DNA of 42,942 bases from Candidatus Lachnoclostridium stercoripullorum (GCA_019114845.1 DXEU01000109.1:1-42942), one strand, 5' to 3'; shown: positions 7,132 through 16,206, numbered from the stretch's first letter. The notes: a model not told the origin generated them from the letters alone. Made by a program: numbers and translations.

Positions 7132-9489
7132 ATGAGCCAAGAATACGAGAACGAGGCCGGGCGGTCCAGAGCCAGGCAGAGCAGGAGACGGCCCTCGGGG
7201 GAGGGGGCCGTGGGCGGCGCGGAGCGCCGGACGGTGCGGACATCCTCCCCGGACGCGGAGCGCCGGACGGTGCGGACATCCTCCCAGGACACGGAGCGCC
7301 GGACGGTGCGAGCGACCTCCCCGGATGCGGAGCGCCGGACGGTGCGGGCATCCTCCCCGGATGCGGAGCGCCGGACGGTGCGTGCGACCCCTCCGGACGC
7401 AGGGCGCCGGAGATCCGGCATCGGACAGAGCCGGGACGAGGAGGGCATCCGTCTCTGGAATGAGCTTGCCAGCCGCGCAGAGGGGGAGAGAGGCCGCGGG
7501 GCGGCAGCCCACACGGCAGAGAACCGCGCGACAGCAGCCCGCATGGCAGAGAACCGCGGGACGGCGGCCCGCGCGGCGGGAAGCCGCGTGGCGGAGAGCC
7601 GCAGCCGGCGGGAGACGGCGGCCGCCATGGCGGAGAACGACTGGCTGGAGGCGGATACCGGCCGCAGCGGCGGGTCCGGCGGAAGAGGCGGATCCGGCGG
7701 CACAGGCGGCGGCTCGGGCCAGGGCCGCGAGCCGGGGAGAAGGCGCCCCACCGCCACCAACCGGCAGGACAGCCCGGAGGCCAAGCGCCGCAGGAGGATC
7801 ATCAAGTTCATCATAGCCGAGTGCTTTGCCCTGGTGTTTATTTTCGCCTACGCCTTTGTGGCCCGCCGGTGGTCCCTGCTCCAGCGGGATGAGACCTTCA
7901 GCGTCCAGAGCGTGAAGAACGAGGAGCTGGCGGACGAGACCTTGGAGAAGATGGAGGGCTACTGGACGGTGGCCGTCTTCGGCGTGGACAGCCGGGGAAG
8001 CAACACGGGCAAGGGAGCCAACGCGGATGTCAACATGGTGTTCAACATCAACCGCGAAACCGGGGAGATCCGGATCGTGTCCGTGTTCCGGGACTCCTAT
8101 CTGAACATCGACGACAAGGGAAGCTACAATAAGCTGAACCAGGCTTATTTTGTGGGCGGGGCCAGCCAGGCGGTGAAGGCCCTCAATAAAAACCTGGATC
8201 TGGACATCCAGGATTATGTGACCTTCAACTGGAAGGCGGTGGCGGACGCCATCAATATCCTGGGGGGAATCGACATGGAGATCAGCAAGGCGGAGTTCTC
8301 CTACATCAACTCCTTCATCACCGAGACCCAGAAGGCGACGGGAATTCCCACCACCCAGTTAAAGAGCGCGGGCATGAACCATCTGGACGGGGTGCAGGCC
8401 GTGGCCTATGGCCGTCTGCGCCTGATGGACACAGACTTCGCCCGGACGGAGCGCCAGAGAAAGGTGATCCAGGCGGCCTTTGAGAAGGCCAAGAAGGCGG
8501 ATTTCTCCGTCCTCAACAACATCATCGTGACGGTGGCGCCCCAGGTGTCCACCAACATCGACACCATGGACCTGGTGCGCATGGCCCAGGACATCAGCAA
8601 GTACCACATCGGTGAGACCGGCGGCTTCCCCTTCGCCAGAGGCGACGCCAACATGGGCAAGAAGGGAGCCTGCGTGATTCCCACCACCCTGGAGAGCAAC
8701 GTGGTGGAGCTGCACAAGTTCCTCTTTGACGACGAGGACTACACCACCACGGACCAGGTGAAGCAGATCAGCGCCAAGATCATCTCCGACACGGGCCTGT
8801 CCAAGGAGGGAGAGTTCGTCTACCACGCGGACACCAGCGGCGGATCGGTCTACCGGCCCACCACGGCGGCTGCGGAGGAGGAGACCAGCGAGGTGCTGGA
8901 GACGGATGAGGACGGAAATCCCATCGAGACGGAGGAGCCGGAGACGGACGAGGATGGAAACATCATCGAGACGAAGGAGCCGGAGACGGATGAGGATGGA
9001 AATCCCATCGAGACGGAGGAGCCGGAGACGGATGAGGACGGAAATCCCATCGAGACCGAGGAGTACGAGACGGATGAGTTCGGCATGATCGTGCCCACCC
9101 GCCCAGGCCACACGTCGGAGAGCGAGAGTCAGAGCCGCCCGGGCCACACGTCGGAGAGCGGCAGCCAGACTCGCCCGGGCCACACGTCGGAGAGTGAGAG
9201 CCAGAGCCGCCCAGGGCATACCAGCGGCAGCCAGAGCCGCCCGGGAGGGACGGAGACCTCCGGCAGCAGCCGGCCCACGGCCTCCTCGGAGGAAACCTCC
9301 AGAGCGCCCATCGTCAACTCTCCCACCAGGCCGGAGGAGACCACGGTGAACTGGAGCGGCCCGGGGGGAGACCTCAGGGAGAGCATCTCCGCTCCGGGCT
9401 CCACGGGGGACGGGGTGATCCTGCCTCCGTCCACCACGGCGGCGGCCCCGGAGACTTCGCCGCAGGCGCCCATCGCCCCCCTGTCTTGA
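7132..9489 (+). CDS. LytR-CpsA-Psr (LCP) family glycan ligase with repeat-rich tails
   Basis: This is a 785-residue LCP protein, much longer than the usual 300-500. A long Arg-rich cytoplasmic N-terminus (about 1-220) includes five 12-residue repeats. A single membrane helix lies at about 224-243 (IKFIIAECFALVFIFAYAFV). The LCP domain spans about 275-480, with VFGVDSR, the Arg320-Asp321 pair in VFRDSYLNI, and the RTERQR motif at 438-443 that binds polyprenyl pyrophosphate in this family. The extracellular C-terminus is low-complexity, acidic and Ser/Thr/Pro-rich with two more repeat blocks. LCP enzymes transfer undecaprenyl-linked glycans to peptidoglycan, which fits the glycan genes upstream. 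The start ATG follows GAAGAGG by about 7 nt. I see no clear terminator after the gene. Confidence 0.87.
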   Translation: MSQEYENEAGRSRARQSRRRPSGEGAVGGAERRTVRTSSPDAERRTVRTSSQDTERRTVRATSPDAERRTVRASSPDAERRTVRATPPDAGRRRSGIGQSRDEEGIRLWNELASRAEGERGRGAAAHTAENRATAARMAENRGTAARAAGSRVAESRSRRETAAAMAENDWLEADTGRSGGSGGRGGSGGTGGGSGQGREPGRRRPTATNRQDSPEAKRRRRIIKFIIAECFALVFIFAYAFVARRWSLLQRDETFSVQSVKNEELADETLEKMEGYWTVAVFGVDSRGSNTGKGANADVNMVFNINRETGEIRIVSVFRDSYLNIDDKGSYNKLNQAYFVGGASQAVKALNKNLDLDIQDYVTFNWKAVADAINILGGIDMEISKAEFSYINSFITETQKATGIPTTQLKSAGMNHLDGVQAVAYGRLRLMDTDFARTERQRKVIQAAFEKAKKADFSVLNNIIVTVAPQVSTNIDTMDLVRMAQDISKYHIGETGGFPFARGDANMGKKGACVIPTTLESNVVELHKFLFDDEDYTTTDQVKQISAKIISDTGLSKEGEFVYHADTSGGSVYRPTTAAAEEETSEVLETDEDGNPIETEEPETDEDGNIIETKEPETDEDGNPIETEEPETDEDGNPIETEEYETDEFGMIVPTRPGHTSESESQSRPGHTSESGSQTRPGHTSESESQSRPGHTSGSQSRPGGTETSGSSRPTASSEETSRAPIVNSPTRPEETTVNWSGPGGDLRESISAPGSTGDGVILPPSTTAAAPETSPQAPIAPLS
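7219..7398 (+). repeat. Five tandem 36-bp in-frame repeats (Arg-rich)
   Basis: Five adjacent 36-bp units encode AERRTVRTSSPD and close variants (LCP residues 30-89). The unit length is a multiple of three, so copy number could vary without breaking the frame. The units differ by a few substitutions each. Confidence 0.9.
8899..9087 (+). repeat. Tandem 42-bp in-frame repeats (acidic)
   Basis: Four full units and half of a fifth encode ETDEDGNPIETEEP variants in the extracellular tail of the LCP protein. Each unit is strongly acidic, opposite in charge to the cytoplasmic repeats of the same protein. Confidence 0.9.
9100..9249 (+). repeat. Tandem 36-bp in-frame repeats (RPGHTSES type)
   Basis: Three 36-bp units encoding RPGHTSESESQS variants are followed by a shortened 30-bp unit and a degenerate copy (RPGGTE). 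They follow directly on the acidic repeats and extend a probable flexible extracellular stalk. Confidence 0.88.
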
Positions 9490-9541
9490 CGGAAGCTTTT
9501 GGGCAAAATGGGGCAGGCGAAAAATTCCCGGAGGAAAAAAC

Positions 9542-9570
9542 TTGACAATCTGACGGATTTAGGTTAGAAT
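9542..9570 (+). promoter_or_regulatory. Promoter of the leucine operon
   Basis: A perfect -35 TTGACA (9542-9547) and a -10 TAGAAT (9565-9570) are spaced by 17 nt. Transcription from here would pass through the T-box leader before leuA. Confidence 0.85.
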
Positions 9571-9600
9571 TTTGAAAAATTCATTATGCGCGATGACGGG

Positions 9601-9895
9601 GAAAAAGCTTTTCCAGGGCGTGTTCAGAGAGCTGCCGGTTGGTGTGAGGCAGCGGCGCCGGAGGAGTATACTGGCCCCTGAGCACTCGGCTGAACCGCCG
9701 GCTCCGAAGTCTCGGGGGCGTGCCAAGTAGGCTGGAGCGGAATCCCACCGTTATCCGGGAAGCGGTTCGTATTGCACTGACCGTACAGAGCGGCTGTCAC
9801 ACAGCAATGAGAGTGGTACCGCGGGAGCACAGGAAAAAGATCTGACGGCTCTCGTCTCTCAAGGGGTGTTCCCTTGAGGGACGAGGGCCTTTTTG
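9601..9895 (+). promoter_or_regulatory. T-box leader, leucine-specific
   Basis: The 511-nt gap between the LCP gene and leuA is mostly this tRNA-sensing leader. The stem I GA motif CAGAGAG is at 9625-9631 and GGTTGGTG follows. By alignment to the usual ATA-codon-GCC..TGAGC arrangement, the specifier codon is CTG (Leu) at 9671-9673. The conserved T-box GAGAGTGGTACCGCGG is at 9809-9824. Its TGGT bulge can pair with a tRNA ACCA end that has A as discriminator, as in tRNA-Leu. A terminator hairpin competes with it. Uncharged tRNA-Leu should favour antitermination and expression of leuACDB. The family call is secure; the exact specifier position is an inference from pattern. Confidence 0.9.
9851..9895 (+). 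terminator. T-box attenuator hairpin
   Basis: A 15-bp stem (9851-9865 with 9871-9885, one G-U pair) with a 5-nt loop is followed by GGCCTTTTTG. This is the terminator alternative to the T-box antiterminator. Confidence 0.88.
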
Positions 9896-9896
9896 T

Positions 9897-9925
9897 ATTT
9901 GCGAAGCGAAAGATTTGCGAAGCGA
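9897..9925 (+). repeat. 13-bp direct repeat before leuA
   Basis: ATTTGCGAAGCGA occurs at 9897-9909 and again at 9913-9925, between the attenuator and the leuA ribosome binding site. No function is apparent. Confidence 0.6.
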
Positions 9926-10000
9926 CAGGTTTCCAGGATACCCCGACTTTCACACACGGCCTCGGCCTGACCATAGGATATCTGCAAGGAGGAAAAAGAC

Positions 10001-11656
10001 ATGATGGATGTAACCAAGTATCAGATCGGCTACTACAATCCCCCGAAGAACGAATACCGGTGGGTGAAGAAGGACCACATCGAGAAGGCTCCCGCCTGGT
10101 GCAGCGTGGATCTGCGGGACGGAAACCAGAGCCTGGTGGTTCCCATGAGCCTGGAGGAGAAGCTGGAATTTTTCAAGATGCTGGTGAAGATCGGATTTAA
10201 GGAGATCGAGGTGGGCTTCCCCGCCGCCAGCGAGACGGAGTACGAGTTCCTCCGCACCCTGATCGAGAAGGATATGATCCCGGAGGATGTGACGGTGCAG
10301 GTGCTGACTCAGTGCCGGGACCACATCATCCGCAGAACCTTCGAGGCGGTGGAGGGCGCCCCCAGCGCGGTGATCCATTTCTACAATTCCACCAGTGTGG
10401 CCCAGAGGGAGCAGGTGTTTAAAAAGAGCAAGGACGAGATCAAGAAGATCGCCACCGACGGCGCCCGCCTGGTAAAGCAGCTGGCCGCCGAGTACCCCGG
10501 AAACTTCCGCTTTGAGTACAGCCCCGAGAGCTTCACCGGCACGGAGCCGGAATACGCCCTGGAGGTGTGCAACGAGGTGATCGACATCATGGAACCCACG
10601 CCGGAGAAGCCCATGATCATCAACCTGCCGGTGACGGTTTCCATGAGCATGAGCCATATTTACGCCAACCAGATCGAGTACATGAGCGACAACCTGAAGA
10701 ACCGGGACAGCGTGATCCTGAGCGTCCATCCCCACAACGACCGGGGCTGCGGCGTGGCGGACACGGAGCTGGCGCTCCTGGCGGGGGCGGACCGGGTGGA
10801 GGGGACCCTCTTTGGAAACGGTGAGCGCACCGGAAACGTGGATCTCATCACCCTGGCCTTAAACCTCTACACCCACGGCGTGGATCCCCGCCTGGATTTC
10901 AGCGACATGCCGTCCATCGTGGAGGTGTATGAGAGAGTCACCAGGATGCACGTGTATGAGAGAACCCCCTACGCGGGAGCGCTGGTGTACGCGGCTTTCA
11001 GCGGCAGCCATCAGGACGCCATCGCCAAGGGCATGATCTGGAGAAAGGAGCATGGCCTCCACCGCTGGGATGTGCCCTACATCCCCATCGATCCCACGGA
11101 CATCGGACGCACCTACGACGCCGACGTGATCCGCATCAACAGCCAGAGCGGCAAGGGCGGCATCGGCTTCCTCCTGGAGCAGAAGTATGGATTTGTGCTT
11201 CCGCCCAAGATGCGGGAGCATTTCGGGTACGCGGTCAAATCGGTCTCCGACCATGGCCACAAGGAGCTGCAGCCGGAGGAGGTGCTGGATGTGTTCCGCA
11301 CCACCTATCTGAACAAGAGAACGCCGGTGGAAGTGAAGAACATGCACTTTATCCAGACCGACGGCATCGCGGTGACGGTGACCATCCAGACGGCGGACGG
11401 CTCCCAGATCGAGGTATCCGCAAGGGGAAATGGACGTCTGGACGCTGTCTGCAACGCGGTGAAGATCGCCACCGGATGGGATTTCACCATCATGACCTAC
11501 TCCGAGCACAGCTTGGAGCACGGCTCCACCAGTGAGGCGGCCTCCTACGTGGGCCTGCAGTGGGGTGACGGAGCTGTGACCTGGGGCGCAGGGACGGACA
11601 CCGACATTATCCGTGCTGGTATCAAGGCGATGATCAGCGCGGTCAACAATAAATAA
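10001..11656 (+). CDS. leuA: 2-isopropylmalate synthase (long form)
   Basis: This is a 551-residue enzyme that condenses acetyl-CoA with 2-oxoisovalerate in the first step of leucine synthesis. The catalytic TIM barrel shows DLRDGNQSL (metal and substrate binding), EVGFPAASETEYEF, and VHPHNDRGCGVADTELALLAGADRVEGTLFGNGERTGN spread over two active-site stretches. The C-terminal 130 residues form the LeuA regulatory/dimer domain that normally senses leucine. The overall form matches the yeast/actinobacterial-like class II LeuA rather than the about 515-residue class I enzyme. AAGGAGG lies 8 nt before ATG 10001; a second ATG is directly after it. It is the first gene behind the leucine T-box. Confidence 0.95.
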   Translation: MMDVTKYQIGYYNPPKNEYRWVKKDHIEKAPAWCSVDLRDGNQSLVVPMSLEEKLEFFKMLVKIGFKEIEVGFPAASETEYEFLRTLIEKDMIPEDVTVQVLTQCRDHIIRRTFEAVEGAPSAVIHFYNSTSVAQREQVFKKSKDEIKKIATDGARLVKQLAAEYPGNFRFEYSPESFTGTEPEYALEVCNEVIDIMEPTPEKPMIINLPVTVSMSMSHIYANQIEYMSDNLKNRDSVILSVHPHNDRGCGVADTELALLAGADRVEGTLFGNGERTGNVDLITLALNLYTHGVDPRLDFSDMPSIVEVYERVTRMHVYERTPYAGALVYAAFSGSHQDAIAKGMIWRKEHGLHRWDVPYIPIDPTDIGRTYDADVIRINSQSGKGGIGFLLEQKYGFVLPPKMREHFGYAVKSVSDHGHKELQPEEVLDVFRTTYLNKRTPVEVKNMHFIQTDGIAVTVTIQTADGSQIEVSARGNGRLDAVCNAVKIATGWDFTIMTYSEHSLEHGSTSEAASYVGLQWGDGAVTWGAGTDTDIIRAGIKAMISAVNNK

Positions 11657-11680
11657 TCACAGAGAGGGATGGAGAGAACT

Positions 11681-12940
11681 ATGGGAATGACAATGACGCA
11701 GAAAATTTTGGCCGCCCATGCAGGGCTTGAGACGGTGGAGGCGGGGCAGCTGATCAACGCCAGCTTGGACGAGGTGCTGGGAAACGACATCACCACCCCG
11801 GTGGCCATCAACGAGTTCAAGAAGGCCGGCTTCGACAAGGTGTTTGACAACACCCGCATCAACATCGTGCTGGACCATTTTGTGCCCAACAAGGACATCA
11901 AGGCGGCGGAGCAGTCCAAGCAGTGCCGGGATTTCGCCAACGCGCACGGGATCGTCAATTTCTTTGATGTGGGGGAGATGGGCATCGAGCACGCCCTCCT
12001 CCCGGAGAAGGGCATCGTCACCGCCGGGGACTGCATCATCGGGGCGGACAGCCACACCTGCACCTACGGGGCCCTGGGGGCCTTCTCCACAGGGGTGGGC
12101 AGCACGGACATGGCGGCGGGCATGGCCACCGGAAAGTGCTGGTTCAAGGTGCCGGCGGCCATCCGCATCGTGCTCACGGGAGCCCTTCACCCGGCGGTCA
12201 GCGGCAAAGATCTGATCCTCCACATCATCGGAAAGATCGGGGTGGACGGGGCGCTCTACAAGAGCATGGAGTTCACCGGCCCGGGAGTGGCATCCCTCTC
12301 CATGGACGACCGCCTGAGCGTCTGCAACATGGCGGTGGAGGCCGGGGCGAAGAACGGCATTTTCCCGGTGGACGAGGTCACTGTGGCCTATCTCACCGGG
12401 CGCAGCCAGAGACCTTGGACTGTCTACGAGGCGGACGAGGATGCGGTCTACGACGAGACCATCGAGATCTGCCTGGATGAGCTGGAGCCCACCGTCTCCT
12501 GGCCTCATCTGCCGGAGAACACGAAGCCGGCCTCCCAGGGCAAAGAGATCAAGATCGACCAGGTGGTGATCGGAAGCTGCACCAACGGCCGCCTGGAGGA
12601 CATGGAGGCGGCCTGGAAGATTCTGAAGGGAAAACACGTGGCCAAGGGCGTGCGCGCCATCATCATCCCCGCCACCATGGCCATCTATCGGGAGTGTTTG
12701 GTGAGGGGCTGGACCACGGATTTCGTGGACGCCGGCTGCGTGGTCTCCACCCCCACCTGCGGCCCCTGCCTGGGCGGCTACATGGGAATTCTGGCGGAGG
12801 GGGAGCGGTGCGTCTCCACCACCAACCGCAACTTTGTGGGCCGCATGGGCCACGTGAAGAGCGAGGTGTACCTGGCCAGCCCGGCCACGGCGGCGGCCAG
12901 CGCCCTCACCGGATACATCACCGACCCGCGGACCATCTGA
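11681..12940 (+). CDS. leuC: 3-isopropylmalate dehydratase large subunit
   Basis: This 419-residue aconitase-family subunit isomerises 2- to 3-isopropylmalate together with LeuD. The [4Fe-4S] cysteine motifs are visible as [11 protein letters not shown] and [10 protein letters not shown]. The substrate-side [14 protein letters not shown] motif is also present. Length and sequence match the short bacterial/archaeal HacA-like LeuC (about 420 residues), not the 465-residue E. coli type. I chose ATG 11681 because GGAGAG lies just upstream; an ATG at 11669 has no room for a ribosome binding site, and in-frame ATGs at 11687 and 11693 cannot be excluded. It follows leuA by 24 nt in the same operon. 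Confidence 0.94.
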   Translation: MGMTMTQKILAAHAGLETVEAGQLINASLDEVLGNDITTPVAINEFKKAGFDKVFDNTRINIVLDHFVPNKDIKAAEQSKQCRDFANAHGIVNFFDVGEMGIEHALLPEKGIVTAGDCIIGADSHTCTYGALGAFSTGVGSTDMAAGMATGKCWFKVPAAIRIVLTGALHPAVSGKDLILHIIGKIGVDGALYKSMEFTGPGVASLSMDDRLSVCNMAVEAGAKNGIFPVDEVTVAYLTGRSQRPWTVYEADEDAVYDETIEICLDELEPTVSWPHLPENTKPASQGKEIKIDQVVIGSCTNGRLEDMEAAWKILKGKHVAKGVRAIIIPATMAIYRECLVRGWTTDFVDAGCVVSTPTCGPCLGGYMGILAEGERCVSTTNRNFVGRMGHVKSEVYLASPATAAASALTGYITDPRTI

Positions 12941-13018
12941 CCGCAGCGTCACGGCAGACAGGGGAAGGATAAATTTCCCCACCCCATCATTTTGCAGAGA
13001 GAAAGGCAGGAAAAATCT

Positions 13019-13501
13019 ATGGAAGCAACAGGATTTGTACATAAATACCCGGACAATGTGGACACGGATGTGATCATCCCCGCCCGCTACTTAAACACCC
13101 CCGACGCCAAGGAGCTGGCGGCCCACTGCATGGAGGACATCGACCCGGAGTTCATCCACAAGGTGCAGAAGGGGGACATCATCGTGGGCGGCGCCAACTT
13201 CGGCTGCGGCTCCAGCAGGGAGCACGCGCCCCTGGCCATCAAGACGGCGGGCGTCTCCTGCGTCATCGCCGCCACCTTCGCCAGGATCTTCTACCGCAAC
13301 TCCATCAACATCGGCCTGCCCATCCTGGAGTGCCCGGCGGCCAGCGCCGCCATCCAGAACGGGGACAAGGTGAAGGTGGATTTTGACACCGGGGTGATCA
13401 CCGACGAGACCACGGGGGAGACTTTTCAGGCTCAGCCCTTCCCGCCCTTTATTCAGAACATTATCCAGGCCGGCGGCCTGATGAACAGCATCGCGGAGTA
13501 G
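13019..13501 (+). CDS. leuD: 3-isopropylmalate dehydratase small subunit
   Basis: This 160-residue swivel-domain partner of LeuC contains the substrate-recognition segments [15 protein letters not shown] and [13 protein letters not shown], diagnostic for short LeuD proteins. The ATG at 13019 follows GAAAGGCAGG; an in-frame TTG at 12992 would add nine residues unlike the family and is rejected. The 78-nt gap after leuC holds no clear terminator or promoter. The stop is 12 nt before leuB. Confidence 0.94.
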   Translation: MEATGFVHKYPDNVDTDVIIPARYLNTPDAKELAAHCMEDIDPEFIHKVQKGDIIVGGANFGCGSSREHAPLAIKTAGVSCVIAATFARIFYRNSINIGLPILECPAASAAIQNGDKVKVDFDTGVITDETTGETFQAQPFPPFIQNIIQAGGLMNSIAE

Positions 13502-13513
13502 GAGGGGACAGTC

Positions 13514-14584
13514 ATGGAAAAACAGATTGCAGTGATCCGGGGAGACGGAATCGGCCCGGAGATTGTGGAACAGGCCCTGCGGGTGATGGACGCCGTGGCG
13601 GAAAAATACGGCCACACCTTCAGCTATGTGGAGGCGGACATGGGCGGCGTGGCCATCGACCGGTGGGGGGAGGCCCTGCCGGCGGCGGAGCTGGAGAAAT
13701 GCATGACCTCAGACAGCGTGCTGCTGGGAGCGGTGGGCGGACCCAAGTGGGACGGGATGCCCGGGGACAAACGTCCGGAGAAGGGGCTTTTGGCCCTTCG
13801 CTCCGCCATGGGCCTCTACTCCAACAACCGTCCGGCCAGACTCTGGCCCCAGCTGGCGGCTGCCAGCCCCTTAAAGCCGGAGATCGTGGCAAAAGGGATC
13901 GATTTTATCGTGGTCAGGGAGCTGATCGGCGGCGTGTACTTCGGGGAGCACCGCACGGAGGAGGCGGACGGGGAGCTGAAGGCCACGGACGTGATGAGCT
14001 ACGCGGAGCACGAGATCGAGCGCATCGGCAGAATCGCCTTTGAGACCGCCGGGAAGCGGAGAAAGAAGGTGACCAGCATCGACAAGGCCAACGTGCTGGA
14101 CACCAGCCGCCTGTGGAGAAAGGTGATGCACCGCCTGGCCCAGGAGTACCCGGAGATCCAGTACTCCGATATGCTGGTGGACAACGCCGCCATGCAGATC
14201 GCCAAGGATCCCAGCCAGTTTGACGTGGTGGTGACGGAGAACATGTTCGGCGACATTCTCTCCGACGAGGCCAGCATGATCACCGGCTCCATCGGCATGA
14301 TCCCGTCCTCCAGCCTGGGGGAGGGGAGCCGGGGACTCTACGAGCCCATCCACGGCTCCGCCCCGGACATCGCGGGGCAGAACAAGGCCAACCCCATCGG
14401 CACCATCCTGGCCGCCGCCATGATGCTCAAATACAGCTTTGACATGGACGAGGAGGCGGAGGCCGTCGAGGCGGCGGTGAGCCGCGTCCTGGATCAGGGG
14501 CTGCGCACCGGCGATATGATGGCCGAGGGCTGCACCCTGGTGAGCTGCTCGGAGATGGGGGACGCCATTTTAAAGGCTCTGTAG
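13514..14584 (+). CDS. leuB: 3-isopropylmalate dehydrogenase
   Basis: This 356-residue NAD-dependent enzyme oxidises and decarboxylates 3-isopropylmalate to 2-oxoisocaproate. It shows IRGDGIGPEIVEQALRV at the N-terminus, RELIGGVYFG, the catalytic TSIDKANVLDTSRLWR region, the metal-binding VTENMFGDILSDEAS segment and YEPIHGSAPDIAGQNKANP in the NAD site. GGAGGGGACAGTC precedes the ATG. It closes the leuACDB unit. The last enzyme step, a branched-chain aminotransferase, is not in this window. Confidence 0.95.
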   Translation: MEKQIAVIRGDGIGPEIVEQALRVMDAVAEKYGHTFSYVEADMGGVAIDRWGEALPAAELEKCMTSDSVLLGAVGGPKWDGMPGDKRPEKGLLALRSAMGLYSNNRPARLWPQLAAASPLKPEIVAKGIDFIVVRELIGGVYFGEHRTEEADGELKATDVMSYAEHEIERIGRIAFETAGKRRKKVTSIDKANVLDTSRLWRKVMHRLAQEYPEIQYSDMLVDNAAMQIAKDPSQFDVVVTENMFGDILSDEASMITGSIGMIPSSSLGEGSRGLYEPIHGSAPDIAGQNKANPIGTILAAAMMLKYSFDMDEEAEAVEAAVSRVLDQGLRTGDMMAEGCTLVSCSEMGDAILKAL

Positions 14585-14610
14585 GAGAAATACTTCGCAG
14601 ATTCACATTT

Positions 14611-14630
14611 TTGTGACCCTTTCATCACAA
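14611..14630. promoter_or_regulatory. Inverted repeat upstream of the HtrA-type protease
   Basis: A perfect palindrome TTGTGA-N8-TCACAA (14611-14616 and 14625-14630) lies about 70 nt before the protease start. It looks like a Crp/Fnr-type half-site pair, but the 8-nt spacer is longer than the 6 nt of the classical site. No convincing -35/-10 pair could be placed beside it, so regulator and mode are unknown. Confidence 0.4.
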
Positions 14631-14701
14631 TTCAGACACATTTCATTGGTACACTATGGCCATGAAATGAAAAAGAGAAAAGGATGAAAGGAGACTTCCG
14701 T

Positions 14702-16039
14702 ATGTACGAGGATTTCAACAATTCTGACATTTATAATAATAACGAGGATTCCGGCAACAGCGTGTTTATCCCGGAGGGTCCCCAGAAACCCAAGAAGAAA
14801 AGGGGCGGCATGGCCAAGAAGGCGGCCCTGATCACGGCCGCAGCCCTCCTCTTTGGAACGGTGTCCGGCGGCACCATGGTGGGCATCAATATGGTGGCGG
14901 ACTACTACAACCGGCAGCAGAACCCCGCCAGGACGGAGCTGACCACGGCCCCGGCGGAGACGGAGGCAGCGGCGGACGGCTCAGACGGCGGCAGCCAGAC
15001 GGTGAGCAGCACCCGGGTGAGCGCCGTGCTGGATGTCTCCGACATCGTGGAGAAGGCCATGCCGTCGGTGGTGGCCATCAACAACAAGATGCTGCTCCAG
15101 AGCAACAACTGGTTCTTCGGCCCCCAGCAGTATGAGGCCACGGGAGCCGGCTCCGGCATCATCATCGGGCAGAACGACACGGAGCTTCTGATCGTCACCA
15201 ACAACCACGTGGTGGAGAACTCCGAGGACCTTCAGGTGGTGTTCATCGACAACCAGGCGGTGGAGGCCAAGATCAAGGGCACGGACGTGGAGAATGACCT
15301 GGCGGTGGTGGCGGTTCCCCTGGAGAACATTCCGGCGGACACCATGAGCCAGATTTCCATCGCCACCATGGGGGACTCCGACAGCCTGAAGGTGGGCCAG
15401 GGAGTCATCGCCATCGGCAACGCCCTGGGCTACGGACAGTCCGTGACGGTGGGCTACATCAGCGCCCTGGACCGGGAGGTGCGCACCAGCGACGACAATA
15501 TCACCAGGAACCTGCTCCAGACGGATGCGGCCATCAACCCCGGCAACAGCGGCGGCGCGCTGCTGAACATGAAGGGGGAGGTCATCGGCATCAACTCCGC
15601 CAAGTATTCCGACACGGACGTGGAGGGCATGGGGTACGCCATCCCCATCACGGCGGTGCAGGACATCATCAACGACCTGATGAACACCAAGACCCGCACG
15701 GAGGTGGACCAGAGCAAGCAGGGCTATCTGGGCATCCAGGGCCTGACCATCGATGAGACCTATTCCTCCACCTTCGGAATGCCCCAGGGCGTCTACGTGT
15801 ACGAGATCATCGAGGGCGGGGCGGCCTCCAAGACGGATCTGCAGGCCAAGGACATCATCACCAAGTTTGACGGCTCCTCCGTCCGCACCATGGAGGATCT
15901 CCAGCAGATGCTCACCTACTACGAGGGCGGGGACACGGTGACCCTGACGGTTCAGAGGCTGGAGAACGGCCAGTACGTGGAGCACGAGATCTCCATCACC
16001 CTGGACTACAAGCCGGCGGAGGACGCGGCGCAGAACTGA
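14702..16039 (+). CDS. HtrA/DegP-like membrane serine protease with PDZ domain
   Basis: This 445-residue S1C protease should handle misfolded proteins at the outer face of the membrane. A short polar cytoplasmic N-terminus ends in KPKKKRGGMAKKA and is followed by one membrane helix at about 40-62. A Thr/Ala/Glu-rich linker leads to the trypsin-like domain with catalytic His169 (TNNHVV), Asp199 (ENDLAVV) and Ser283 (GNSGGAL). A PDZ domain covers about 340-440 (QGYLGIQG, VYEIIEGGAAS). I chose ATG 14702 because AAAGGAG lies 8 nt upstream; the ATG at 14684 lacks a site. It stands alone between leuB and the thiamine genes. Confidence 0.9.
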   Translation: MYEDFNNSDIYNNNEDSGNSVFIPEGPQKPKKKRGGMAKKAALITAAALLFGTVSGGTMVGINMVADYYNRQQNPARTELTTAPAETEAAADGSDGGSQTVSSTRVSAVLDVSDIVEKAMPSVVAINNKMLLQSNNWFFGPQQYEATGAGSGIIIGQNDTELLIVTNNHVVENSEDLQVVFIDNQAVEAKIKGTDVENDLAVVAVPLENIPADTMSQISIATMGDSDSLKVGQGVIAIGNALGYGQSVTVGYISALDREVRTSDDNITRNLLQTDAAINPGNSGGALLNMKGEVIGINSAKYSDTDVEGMGYAIPITAVQDIINDLMNTKTRTEVDQSKQGYLGIQGLTIDETYSSTFGMPQGVYVYEIIEGGAASKTDLQAKDIITKFDGSSVRTMEDLQQMLTYYEGGDTVTLTVQRLENGQYVEHEISITLDYKPAEDAAQN

Positions 16040-16075
16040 GCGGCGCCCAGACGGTTCATTCACAAAAATAATACC

Positions 16076-16104
16076 TTGCCTCCCATTTTCTTCGGTGCTA
16101 TAAT
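16076..16104 (+). promoter_or_regulatory. Promoter of the thiamine salvage operon
   Basis: TTGCCT (16076-16081) and TATAAT (16099-16104) are separated by 17 nt. A TG at 16096-16097 makes an extended -10. The TPP riboswitch begins about 12 nt downstream. Confidence 0.82.
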
Positions 16105-16115
16105 CTAAGAAAATG

Positions 16116-16206
16116 AGAACGGGGAGCTTGCCGGGAGCAGGCTGAGAGGAAACTGGACTGTTTCGACCCGATGACCTGATGTGGGTAATGCCAACGTAGG
16201 GACCTG
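16116..16206 (+). promoter_or_regulatory. TPP riboswitch (THI element)
   Basis: The leader holds the conserved THI-box parts in order: GGGGAGC (16121-16127), GCTGAGAGGA (16141-16150), GACCCGATGACCTGAT (16165-16180) and GGGTAATGCCAACGTAGGGA (16183-16202). Thiamine pyrophosphate should repress the operon. No strong terminator hairpin is seen before thiW, so control may act on translation initiation. It precedes thiW, thiM and thiED. Confidence 0.93.

Noticed and set aside
8359-9219. Minus-strand repeat protein opposite the LCP tail
   Set aside because: Its repeats are only the reverse reading of the in-frame repeats of the LCP gene, and it has no start signal.
7219-9249. CRISPR-like array
   Set aside because: The repeats are direct, adjacent and in frame with the LCP gene, without spacers, and no cas genes are near.
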